Positions 24,331 through 34,220 of a stretch of DNA of 64,000 nucleotides are shown here, one piece after another. The position numbers and the translations under genes were made by a program. Where the stretch lies: the NCBI GenBank assembly GCA_019671005.1, contig CM033726.1, positions 20,581,608-20,645,607 on the forward strand, read 5' to 3'. Every line of letters starts with the position of its first letter. The first letter of the stretch is position 1. The notes below the pieces were generated by a model. That model saw only the letters and a program-made list of their open reading frames with translations. It was not told the origin of the DNA and did no database searches. Source of the stretch: Hibiscus mutabilis (taxonomy: Eukaryota > Streptophyta > Magnoliopsida > Malvales > Malvaceae).

Positions 24331-25093
24331 AATTTACTTGATGATGATATAATATTGGAACCATGATTAAGTTAGAAATTGTGACATGCACATTAATATC
24401 TAGTGACTATGGAAATCTTGATAGTACTATCCTATCTTAGGTAGAGAACTTGATATGATATCATATGATAAGTATAACTCTACTTTATGTTTGTTAAGTG
24501 AGATTATTGCCTCACTAAGTTCGTACTTAACGTGTGTTATTTCACATGTAGGTTCTCCCAAGCATAATGGCAAGAAGGAGCTATTAAGTTGGAAAATCAA
24601 GTTACATTAGTAATCACGGTATGTACATCTTAAATTATGGTTGATGTCTAGTGGGCATGTACCTGTATGTATGTGAGTTTTAAAGAGACTAACTGTTTTG
24701 TGAGCTTAGGATTACAATGCGTTTATGCAGTATTACAAATAAATGAATCTAGAAAATGGTTTGCTATAAATAGTTATATTTTTCGGTATAGTTAAATATA
24801 GTTTAACCCTAATCGCATAGTAATTTTAAAATCAAGAAAGGGTCTAGGCAGGGTACATAGTTTTCTCCCTGAATTACATTTTTTTTTCAATATCACATTC
24901 ATAAAATTTATAAAACAATTCAGGGTCGAAGCTAGCTGCTATAAACTGACGTAGTTTTTAATTCAAAACTGGAAGGGGTTAAACCATAAGATATAGTTTG
25001 GAAAAAAAAGTCAAGTCAAATTTTCCTAACAACTCTGTATCATCTTTAGTGTATATTCGATCTACGAGTATACGTTAAGGGTGTTACATTAGG

Positions 25094-25755
25094 AGTTTTT
25101 TGAGTTAGATGTTTGAATAAAAAAATTGTAAAGACTTTTTGGTCCTTGATAATTATAATTTTTTTAAATAACAAAAATTTGAATAACTAATAAATTTTTT
25201 ATAAATAATAAATTAATATATACATAAAAATTTAATAATTAATAAAATTATATTTAAAATATAATTTTATAAATAAGAAATTAACATATATATCTAAATT
25301 TAATAATTATTAAAAAGATAATTTTCACAAATTAAAAAAAATAATATATACATCCTACAAATATGTTTCGCAATGATATTTAAAAATATTAATTTTTATA
25401 ATATAATTAATATTAATTAATACAAAATAATAATAACTAATAAATTATTTAAATAAATATTGAATATAATCGTGTCCTTATATATCATTTTGCTTGTTCA
25501 AATAATCAAACAACTATCAGCTATCAATTTATTTTACCAAACACTTTTATACGATCAGCTAATGCAATTTGCTAGTTAAATCAACTATCCATTATCAGCT
25601 AATATAATTCGCTATCCTCTATCAGCTATTTGCTAAACTTTTACTATTTTGGTCCTTGAACCATAATAAAATTTTCACTTCGACACTTCTACTATTTTTC
25701 AGCTAGTTAGGCCGCTAAACTTTTGTTCCGTCCATCACTATTTGCCATTATTGTT
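25094..25755. other. Very AT-rich spacer; right part of a possible split MITE
   Basis: 25100-25480 is A/T with no frame. 25500-25640 repeats the words ATCAGCTA and CCAAACAC, inverted relative to 11110-11265. No gene is visible. Confidence 0.4.
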
Positions 25756-25759
25756 AAAA

Positions 25760-26180
25760 AATGACGTGATCTAATGAGAGACTATATCAGCTTTATTGTC
25801 TGAATATTTCCGTGAAATATTAAATAGAAATCTACCCCTTTAAACAACATTTGAAAAAATACCGCCATTCAGCCCGCATAGGTCAAACTCGCGTTTAGTC
25901 AAACACGAGTTCTGTGTAATAAAAACTTGGTAAATTATTTTTTTCTTTTTTACCTATCCACTCCATACGAAACTATAATTAAGTCAAACGCGAGTTTCAA
26001 ACTCGCATTTGACTAAACGCGAGTTTGATTAAACTTGCATTTGACTAAACACGAGTTTAACCTACGTGTGCTGAATGTGGGCATTTTTTCCAAATATTGT
26101 TCAAAGGGGGGTAGATTTCCAATTAATATTCCAAAAGGGAATATTCAAACAATAAAGCCGACTATATCACGCGTCAGAAT
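25760..26180. mobile_element. Foldback element with arms of about 170 bases
   Basis: The left arm (about 25760-25920) contains ATATCAGCTTTATTGT, AGAAATCTACCCC and ATTCAGCCCGCATAGGTCAAACTCG. The right arm (about 26000-26180) carries the same words inverted (CAATAAAGCCGACTATATCACG, GGGGTAGATTTCC and CTACGTGTGCTGAATGTGG). The centre has repeats of AAACTCGCGTTTGACTAAACGCGAG. It would form a long hairpin and has no coding frame. It is probably a non-autonomous inverted-repeat transposon. Target duplications are not clear. Confidence 0.8.
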
Positions 26181-26265
26181 AATTACAAAAATAAAATAAA
26201 AATTTATAAAAATTTATAAAAATCCCTAAACAAAATTAAAAAAAAATCTACTTCGGTTTTGGAAG

Positions 26266-26300
<35 letters not shown>
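26266..26300. repeat. (TA)n microsatellite
   Basis: An uninterrupted TA run of about 17 units in AT-rich DNA. Confidence 0.95.
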
Positions 26301-26305
<5 letters not shown>

Positions 26306-27180
26306 TTGTGTTCAATTTCTTTAAAAAAATCTAAAATGTAATAAAATCATTCAAAACGAAGGGTATAGGACAAAAAATAGACAAATTCAAGTATCAATAT
26401 GAAAAAAATTAGATATTAATGTGAAAATCGATAAATTCAGGTAAAATATAACTTATCTAAAAGAAAAAGAATTTGAATGATATACTGAGGAAGTCTTGCC
26501 AAACAAGGGGTTAGGTATTTTAAGCATGTTGGCAATTTAGAAAAACGAAATCCCTAAAATTCTAAAAAAAAAACTCATATTCTTTTTTTCATATTTTTTA
26601 GTTTTATAATTTCTTTTCAATTTTATTAATTTTTAATTATTTTTAGTAAAATTAAGAATAATTACGCTACCACGATAGTTTAACAAACATACAACACATG
26701 CCACAATCTCATTAGATAAACTAATGAGATGACATATCATCACATGCACCACATTAGAAAAGAATGACAAACCTAGGTATAAATTGAATAAAATGAATAA
26801 TTTAAGTATCAAATTAAATTAAATTGAAAAACTAGAAAATGATAATTCATATACAGACGTTATTAAACCATTAATAAAATTTGATACGTATATCGTGAAT
26901 GTATCAAAGAATATGGATTTTAAATTATAATAATTGTTCTAACCCTAATTAAAGTTTACATTTCTAATATAGCTTCATGATAGTTTGCACCTCTTACATT
27001 GGGTCTGTCCGTTGATACGTTGGTGAAAGGTCGAATGGTGAGGAGCAGTAGGGTTGTGACTGGGGTCATTCGCTGTTTCATGAACTGCTTAGATTTGGTT
27101 TTGATGGTAGTCAATTTGTAGACGTGGTTTTACTTTTCATTTGTTTGGGTTGCTCTTGTTTTGGTTTTTTGTTGTTTTCT
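26301..27180. other. AT-rich spacer without recognisable genes
   Basis: Low-complexity A/T sequence to about 26950, then more mixed DNA. No frame or repeat of note. Confidence 0.4.
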
Positions 27181-27189
27181 GTTGTATCT

Positions 27190-27456
27190 GCAGTGAGCAA
27201 GTGAGCAGTGAGCAAGTGAGCAGTGTTATTTTCTGGTTTTAATTGTTGTGTGCTAGCTAATAGCTATAGCTTCTAATCTCGTTAGTTATAGCGTTTTCTT
27301 CTTATGTTTTGGTTGGGTGTTACTCTTTTCTCCAGGAAACACGAGTGAAGCTGATATTGAAGATGCCAACAAGAATTTAGTGTTGATTATATTTCTAAAC
27401 ACGAGTAAAGTTGTTATTGAAGATGCCAGCAAGAATTTAGTGTTGATTATATTTTT
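27190..27456 (+). repeat. Short tandem duplications (GTGAGCA words; 60-bp unit twice)
   Basis: Around 27196-27227, GAGCAAGTGAGCAGT occurs twice in tandem. At 27337-27396 and 27397-27456 a 60-bp unit beginning AACACGAG is repeated with a few changes. As 60 is a multiple of three, the frame at 27317-27589 contains a 20-residue repeat, but I see no gene evidence for it. Confidence 0.8.
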
Positions 27457-28416
27457 AGGCTTGTTGATGCCAATAATGTCAGACACCATACAGGGTGGTG
27501 AGCTAGTGGTGAAGATGGGGATGGTGGTTTGTGGTGGTTCACGCATTCTTATGTGGATGGAAACCAAGGATGGTGGTGGTCGGGATTAGAGAGAGTGAGC
27601 GGAGACTTAAATGCCAAGGGATTCGTCATCTTTTCTTCTTCAGTTCAGTGGATATATATAGTCGAGTGGTACTATTTGATGGGACTGAGCTAGGCCTAGT
27701 GATGACTATTGATAGGCTGGCAGGACTAAACTGGGCTCTCAATCGGTGGACCTTTTAGCTTGGCATGTCGGGTTTGCAGAGTAGACTCAGCTGTCAGGCG
27801 GTAGGTTCAGGCGGTTGGTTAGTTGTCATGTCGGGGCGGTCTGGAGGTGTAGTCCGGGGTCCTAGAGCTACGGAGGCATAGATGAGAGGAGGTATGATAA
27901 TGGCGGACAGAGATGTGATAGCCGTAGGCACTTGTCCCCCCTTAGTCAAAGTAGTCTATAAAGTGGCACGATCTGAGACTTAAGGTAGGAGGTTATGTTG
28001 ATAGGTGCGAACGCAGCCTGGTGTGTGCCGTCCAAGTGGCTGAAAACCGTTGAATCTGAGCGGTTGTGACCGATGTTGCTGCTAGGGGTGATGGAAGAAG
28101 AGGTAGATTTTGACATCTATAACCCTTCGAGCGAGGTTTAGGAGGGCACTCACGTAGGATTACTGCCTTATGTTCGGGGGAGGTAGACGAAAAACCTTCC
28201 ACTATTGCTCCCGAGGTTATGGACACTAAGCCGAAGAATTCTTTGGAGACCGAACCCAAAGGTCCTCAAGGGGATGGATGTAGAGACGTTCCAGTTATTG
28301 AAGTGGGAGATTCCCCGATTGTTGTGATAGATGATTCTCCGATGGCTAAAACAAGAGATTTTTCAAAGATTGAGACGAGGGACCTCCGAACGGTTTAACC
28401 CTTGTATAATAGCATA
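27457..28416 (+). pseudogene. Unrecognised broken reading frames of probable element origin
   Basis: This stretch is richer in G and C than its surroundings. One frame from about 28123 to 28398 reads EVDEKPSTIAPEVMDTKPKN, then VIEVGDSPIVVIDDSPMAKT, and ends RDLRTV and stop. It is acidic and Pro/Ser-rich. An upstream frame (MEEEVDFDIYNPSSE) looks joined to it by a frameshift near 28130. I do not recognise the protein. It could be an element-encoded accessory frame or part of gag. The minus-strand frame at 27993-28259 is its shadow. Confidence 0.35.
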
Positions 28417-28844
28417 CATTTTTTTAATAATTTTTTGATATATATATATATATATTAATGAAGTTGTCGGTTGATCAAGCTTATTTTGGCTTTGTTCTTT
28501 CAATTATGTGTCGAGCCAAATTAGTCGTTTGCCTTAGGGGAAATATCGCAGACATGCCCATCTTTCTTGGAGAGGCGGGCGTGTTTGGCAGTTTTACTAC
28601 TGCGAATCCTTTTTTCTCATAAGTATTTCGCATTTTTTTAATAATTTTTTGATATATATATATATATATTAATGAAGTTGTCGGTTGATCAAGCTTATTT
28701 TGGCTTTGTTCTTTCAATTATGTGTCGAGCCAAATTAGTCGTTTGCCTTAGGGGAAATATCGCAGACATGCCCATCTTTCTTGGAGAGGCGGGCGTGTTT
28801 GGCAGTTTTACTACTGCGAATCCTTTTTTCTCATAAGTATTTCG
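28417..28844 (+). repeat. Perfect 214-bp tandem duplication
   Basis: 28417-28630 and 28631-28844 read the same throughout, including the TA run and the words TTGTCGGTTGATCAAGC and GGAGAGGCGGGCGTG. Such identity in a decayed neighbourhood means a very recent duplication or an assembly artefact. The minus-strand frame at 28481-28717 crosses the junction and is not a gene. Confidence 0.95.
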
Positions 28845-29019
28845 CTCTTGATGTGACAGGGTTATACCCGCATGTTCTGAGCGATGGTGATAAGGCGAGA
28901 GTATCTTATGTCAACGTTTGAAATCATCCCAACACTTCGGAGTAGTTAGTCGGGTGTTAAGTGGAGACTAATCAAAATGCTTATAAAGAGCAGATATTTT
29001 GTCGCTTAGTCATGTCAAA

Positions 29020-29390
29020 ATCATCACATGCCCTTGGAGGATCAACCTCGGGTCGGGCAGAGGAAGTCATTCACTTTCGGGGGTAAACGTAGATAGAGTA
29101 GAAGTGTTTTCGCACTCTTGGAGATACGTGCGCAATTAGAGCGAATGCATCATGACACTCTTGGAGGGACAAACTTGGGTTGAGTGGAGGCATCTCTGTA
29201 TGACCGCATCTCGTACCCTTGGAGTGACAGTCGTGAGAGGGGTCGAGGCATCTCAACTCTCTTGGAGTATGAGCGCGAATTGAGTGGAGTGTTCTTTACA
29301 CTTTTGGAGAATCAAGCTCTGACTTAGTGGAGGCATCTCCTGACTCTTGGAGCATCACTCCTAAGAAGCGCAGAGGTATCTCTTTACCAG
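29020..29390 (+). repeat. Degenerate tandem repeat, unit about 43 bp (CTCTTGGAG)
   Basis: Seven or eight units contain CTCTTGGAG, then GAGCGC or a variant, then GAGTGGAGGCATCTC. Spacing is roughly 40-60 bases. Such arrays are common in the untranslated 3' part of plant gypsy elements, and this one lies before an Athila-like LTR. Confidence 0.75.
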
Positions 29391-29528
29391 AGGCAACCGT
29401 GTGTTTGTAAAAACCACATACCCCTGTCGGCATGAAACACAAGCATTTCTATGTCATTGAGGATTCCCAATGTTGTGGGTATTAAATGGACGAAGGCATC
29501 CCCATTCTTCATATATCCACAATGGCCT

Positions 29529-30779
29529 TGTTAAGAGTGAAAAAGTACAATATTTTATACCATTTTTACTCATATTATTGTTTAGACTTAGGCCCATTTA
29601 GTTGTGTTTGCAGTAATTCATGCATAAGTTGATAGTGCTTTTGTTTATTGGGCTTGGCCTTGCATTTAGCTATTTTTGTGGAGAAATCGATGTTGTTTTG
29701 CTTTCTTTTGTGCAAGTACAAGTTGCCGAGACATTGCCAAGGTTATTTAAGGATAAATGCAGAATTTTCAAGAATTATCCTTTATCCATTATCCTTATCT
29801 TATCGCATGAGATAAAGCTCAAATTCAAATTTAAAGCTGCTGGAGATAAAGATAGAAAGATAATTCCCCCTAATTCAAAATTCAAATGGAGATCTCTACC
29901 TCTATATAAACGCATCACATCTTTAACATCAACAAAGAATTGAGAGAGGGAGATTGAAGCTAGAGTGAGATCGTGAAGAGGGAGGATCAGATAGTGAAGG
30001 AATTCATCTTCTCCAGATTTTATTTTTTCTTTTATCTTTTGAATACCCAATGTTTGGGTTTTATTCCTTGTCGATTTCTTTCAACCCAGCCATGAACTAA
30101 ATTAAATTGGCTTGGGTTATTGGGTTTACGGTGTTTGTGAACAGATGATTAGTTTTTGTTTTTTAATTCACTAAATTGTTGTTTATCCATTCTTGGTTCA
30201 TTATTTAATTCCAAGTGAACTCGGGAGAGGGACTTGGATGAATCTATTTATCTAGGCTCGAGAGAGCTAGATTCACGAAACAACTGGATAGGGTTTCCAT
30301 TTAAACAGCCATTGGTGGAAGCTAATTCGCCTTAGGGATAAGGAGAGAATTTCAGTGACTAAGAAGAGTTTATAGATGGATGATGTCCACCCAAGGTTAA
30401 CGTAGGGGTGTATTACCGAGGCTTGCATTGTCATCAGTTATTCAGTTAGGGATAATTCAAAGACATTAAAGAACACTATATCGAACCTCGATGCAACAAT
30501 TAATTGCCACGTCAACTTATCCGGTAGCTACACCATTACGCTCAATAACCTAGCCTACTATCTCAAATCAGTTTCCTCTTTCATTTATTTAATTTCTCTT
30601 AGACTTAGTTATTTTTACTTGTTTATTATCATCCTCTATCACTATCAATTTACTTCGTTTTCAGTGTGAGAAGCTAAAAGTCAAAGTTTCACCATTCCCT
30701 GTGGAGATGATCTTAATCTATACTATTACTTGCGACGTGTATACTTGCACCGTTTGCGTTGCACTTAAATCACGTAACA
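29529..30779 (+). mobile_element. Athila-like LTR (5' LTR of an interrupted element)
   Basis: It starts TGTTAAGAGTG and ends CACGTAACA. It has typical Athila-type LTR words: CCCAATGTTTGGGTTTTATT, CAGCCATGAACTAAA, AACTCGGGAGAG and CCATTCCCTGTGGAGA near the end. A primer site of the Asp-tRNA type follows. A gag-like start (MTRARMTT) comes at about 30950 and is then cut by an opposite-strand element at 30987. The small frames at 29620-29943 and 29775-30050 are not genes. No matching 3' LTR was found in the window. Confidence 0.75.
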
Positions 30780-30785
30780 AGTTTT

Positions 30786-30803
30786 TTGTACCATTGTCGG
30801 GGA
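30786..30803 (+). other. Degenerate Asp-tRNA-type primer binding site
   Basis: Eighteen bases ending TTGTCGGGGA resemble the Athila primer site TGGCGCCGTTGCCGGGGA at about 13 of 18 positions. It lies six bases after the LTR end. Confidence 0.6.
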
Positions 30804-30834
30804 TTGACAATATCGAGTTTATTTTTAATTTCTT

Positions 30835-30910
30835 GCTCCTTTGTCTTTTTTATTTATTTATATTGCTTTTGGTTTGCACCTTTGTCTTTTTATTTATTTA
30901 TATTGTTATT
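30835..30910 (+). repeat. Tandem duplication of a 44-base T-rich leader segment
   Basis: CTTTGTCTTTT followed by TATTTATTTATATTG occurs twice in a row between the primer site and the gag start. Confidence 0.75.
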
Positions 30911-32204
30911 TGTTTCAAGGGGCTAACATTTTTGGTTTTGTTTCTGCGTATGACCAGAGCGAGAATGACAACACAAGACTTATCGGTGTAAAAATGTCAC
31001 ACTCTAAGTGCAAGCAAACACTGTCGATGCAAGAATAGAAATAGGACGATCCTGTTAGATATCGATCCCACGAGGATGGGTATTCAGCTTCAATATTATG
31101 TGGCCACAAGCAATTCTATAAAAGTGAGTATTGTGAGTGTAATGGTAGTTGCAATAAAGAAATAAAGTAATGAGTAATGGATCAATAATGGTAGCATTAA
31201 ATTAAAATATAAAAGAGTAGAGAAATATTATGATAAGGCCTAGATCTTTTTGGTTCAACTTGGCAGAAAATCAAATGCACTCAAGGAAGTACAATGGTTC
31301 AATTGGCAAGTGAAACACAAGCTTGTTTACTAACTTTCATTCAATCTTCAATTGTTGACGCAAAGACATAGGTCATCCCTGACTCTTGTTATGAGTCAAA
31401 ACTACAATCTCTAGAACAAGTGGATCAACTCTCGTTGTATCCTCATTCAACTCTCGTTGTAATGACTTGTTAATCTGACTTGTCACTGCATCTCTCGATA
31501 TCAGTAGCGAATGCTTAACATTCTCATGCAAACAATAATCAGATCCAACAATCAAAGTATGAGAAAAAGCAAATAAAAATATATTGAAATGAAAGATAAT
31601 ATTTAAATGAGTTTATTCAAAGCTTAAAAAAGTTGAACTATCGTCATTAAAGCAAAAAATATAATAGAAATCTTCAACAAACATCTAATTAAAACAAGGT
31701 TTAAGAATATAACAAAATATTCTCCTTGATCTTGAACTTAAATCCTCTTCTACTCGGGTATTTTCGCCCAGCTTCACCTTGGATCTCTAGAAATGTCGCT
31801 TAAGCTGCCATGCAAGGATAGAAAAAGCTCAGAGGTTGAAGATGATATGAAAATAAAATCTCACGGCTCTCTCTCTTCTCGAATTTGTCTTTTTATAAGC
31901 TACCAAAGAAAGGAAAAATGTCCTTCAGGTGATTTGTGTGACTCCCATCTGTACCAAATTGGTTATAACAAATAATACAGCTTGCAAGGTCGTCCTTACC
32001 TTTTAGTAGACTGGACAGCTAGCAGCTATAGCGTCGAGTTGGCTACAGTGGTGAAACTTCCTCAGCAGGGATATTAGAAATACAACGACAACAAGGCAAA
32101 ATAGGCAAAAATATGTGAAATAAGAGCAATTGAGATTAAGTTAGGAAAAATGCAGAAAATAGACATAAAAATGCAGAAATGGATGCAATTAAAGAGCTAT
32201 CATA

Positions 32205-32215
32205 CCCCCAAACTT
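32205..32215 (-). other. Polypurine tract of the minus-strand Athila-like element
   Basis: On the minus strand AAGTTTGGGGG precedes TATGATAGCTC, the LTR start. This is the usual Athila arrangement. Confidence 0.75.
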
Positions 32216-33106
32216 GAGTTTTTACTTGTCCTCAAGTAAAATTTAAAGCAGCAAAGTCCAACAACAGTTTAGAGGCGTTTTAGATACTTGAATCATTCCA
32301 ACCAACTAATAAATTCATTGCATTGACAAGAAAGAAGATTGCATAAGCAACTCCAACATCAATATATAAGCTACCATTTCAAGAATACCTAACATCATGC
32401 CTCTTTCCACCTATCAACACTTATTTAGTACCACATATAACAAGATATCAATATAAATATATTTTTTTATGTAGTGAGGGATATCGAACCTGAGAAGTAA
32501 GATGTTATGCAACAAACCCCCATGAAGTACTTCATTGTAATGACACATACTTATGAAATGACATACACTCATGCAACGACATCCTTTGGCTAGATTCATT
32601 TTTCTAACGCACGCAGAGGAGTGGCCCCCCTTAAAGCTACTTTTATTGCACTCACATTGGAATGCCTTTGATTTATACTTAATAATATTTACTAGTATAT
32701 ATAACACAAGTTGAAACAAGCAGAAATCATCCAAAATCAAAGAGATGATGCTAGATTTTATTTACTCAAACAAACAAATATATTGATGTAGAGTTAAAAA
32801 TGCAATCATCCAGCATGTATATCCAACCAATTTATCAATAATCAAAATGATTCAAGGTTTACACATCAAATGCAAGCAAAATATCTTTCAACAAAAAGAA
32901 CCTTGCATTTGTTTAGATTTTTTTAACTCCTAGGCATATACCTCCAAACTTAAAGATTGTATTATCCCTAATGCAAAAGAAAACAGAAAATAAAATGCAA
33001 TGACAAGATGTGGTTGCAATGTTGAATGCAATGATATTACACTAAATGCAATTACAATGACAATGCAAATGTTATGACAATACAGAAAAAACAAAACAAT
33101 GATATT
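32216..33106 (-). other. Remaining interior of the minus-strand Athila-like element
   Basis: This is non-coding 3' interior DNA with AATGCAATGACAA words near 32990-33080. The frame at 32414-32740 is not a recognisable protein. Confidence 0.5.
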
Positions 33107-34220
33107 GTAAGTGTAATGGTATTTGTAATAGAGAAAAAAATGAATATAAGATCAATTGTGATAGTAGGAACAACAATAATAAGAAAGTAAAAGAAATATT
33201 AAGATAAGGTTTGGATACCCTTGGGTCAGCTTAGCAGAAAGTCAAGTACAATCAAGGAAGTACGATGGCTCATTTGGCAAGTAAAAAGGTAAAGCTCGCT
33301 TACTAACTTCCATTCAATCTTTAATCGTTGATGCAAAGATATAGATCAACTACAACTCTCATTGATAGTAAAAACTATAAATCCTTGAACAAATGGATCA
33401 ACTATCGTCTTATCCTCATTAAACTTTCGTTGTAATAGCTTGTTAACCTGACTTGTCACTGCATCTCTCAATGTCAATGACTATGTTCAACACTTTCATG
33501 CAAACAATAATTAGATCCAACAATCGAAGTATGAGAAAAAAGCTAATAATAATATATTAAACTGAAAGATAAGATTTAAACAAGTTCATATAGAGTTTAA
33601 AGAGCTAAACCATCGTCATTAAAGCACAAAATATAATATAAGTCTCCAATAAACATCTATTTCTAGAAGAGTTTAAAGAAAATAACAATATTCTCCTTGG
33701 TCTGGCACTTGAATCTTCTTCTCCTCGAATATTTTTATCTTGGTTCACCTCGGTTCTCCAGAAATAGAGTTTAAGTTGCCATAGAAGGAAAAGCTCAGAA
33801 GATTGAAGAAGATAAAATGAAATGAATACCGTGTGATTCTCACTCTTCCAAAATTTGTCCTTTTATAAGTTGCCAAAGAAAGGACACATGTCCTTCAGGA
33901 GTTTTACGTACCTCCAGGCCATACCAATTATGTTATAACAAATTATATAGCTAGCAGGGGTCGTCCTTATCTTTTAGCAGGCTGGACAGTTAGCTGCTAT
34001 AGTGTTGAGCTGGATGCAGTGGTGAAACTTCCTTTGTAAGGACATCAGAAATACAACGACAATAGGAAAAAATGCATAATTATATGAAATAAGAGTAACT
34101 GAGACTAAGTTTAGATAAAATGTAAAAAAATAGACATGAAAATGCAGAAATAGATGCATTAAACACTGATGCGGGGATAATTAAATCTAGAGGAAATACA
34201 TGCTCTTTAAAGAGCTATCA

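Larger units (their letters stand above)
11275..25088 (+). mobile_element. Full-length decayed Ty3/gypsy element with TTAGG target duplication
   Basis: TTAGG at 11270-11274 is repeated at 25089-25093. The 5' LTR is 11275-15628 and the 3' LTR is 18433-25088. A primer site like initiator-Met tRNA follows the 5' LTR, and a purine tract AAGGGGGA precedes the 3' LTR. The interior is only about 2.8 kb, with remnants of gag, protease, reverse transcriptase, RNase H and integrase in the order of Ty3/gypsy pol. LTRs over 4 kb with this primer site suggest the Tekay/Del chromovirus lineage, but no chromodomain is readable. The 3' LTR holds a later solo LTR. Without that insert and its duplication the LTRs are 4354 and about 4361 bp, a near-equal match that supports the reading. 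The two LTRs differ visibly, so the insertion is not recent. Confidence 0.93.
18433..25088 (+). repeat. 3' LTR of the TTAGG gypsy element, interrupted
   Basis: It matches the 5' LTR along its length, in two parts: 18433-19715 and 22006-25088. It is broken by a 2290-bp solo LTR plus a 5-bp duplication. The donor-like site is CAG|GTAAATGC at 23024 (changed from GTGAGTGC in the 5' copy), and the acceptor-like site ends at 24551. The frames at 23653-24267 are again minisatellite translations. Confidence 0.92.
30987..34220 (-). mobile_element. Internally deleted Athila-like element, minus strand
   Basis: The left LTR is 30987-32202 and a diverged right copy runs from about 33107 to 34220. Both show the same order of blocks, for example CTCAAGGAAGTACAATGG with CAATCAAGGAAGTACGATGG, and GACTTGTCACTGCATCTCTC in both. 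Minus-strand sequence just inside the left LTR ends in TTACTTGAGGACAAG and AAGTTTGGGGG, the conserved 3' interior end and purine tract of Athila elements. The left copy is therefore the 3' LTR. About 900 bases of interior remain, so gag and pol are deleted together with the inner end of the right LTR. It sits inside the plus-strand Athila-like element, right after its gag start. Target duplications are not clear. Confidence 0.75.

Noticed and set aside
28481..28717. 78-codon minus-strand frame
   Set aside because: It spans the junction of the 214-bp duplication and a TA run, and there is no sign of a real protein.
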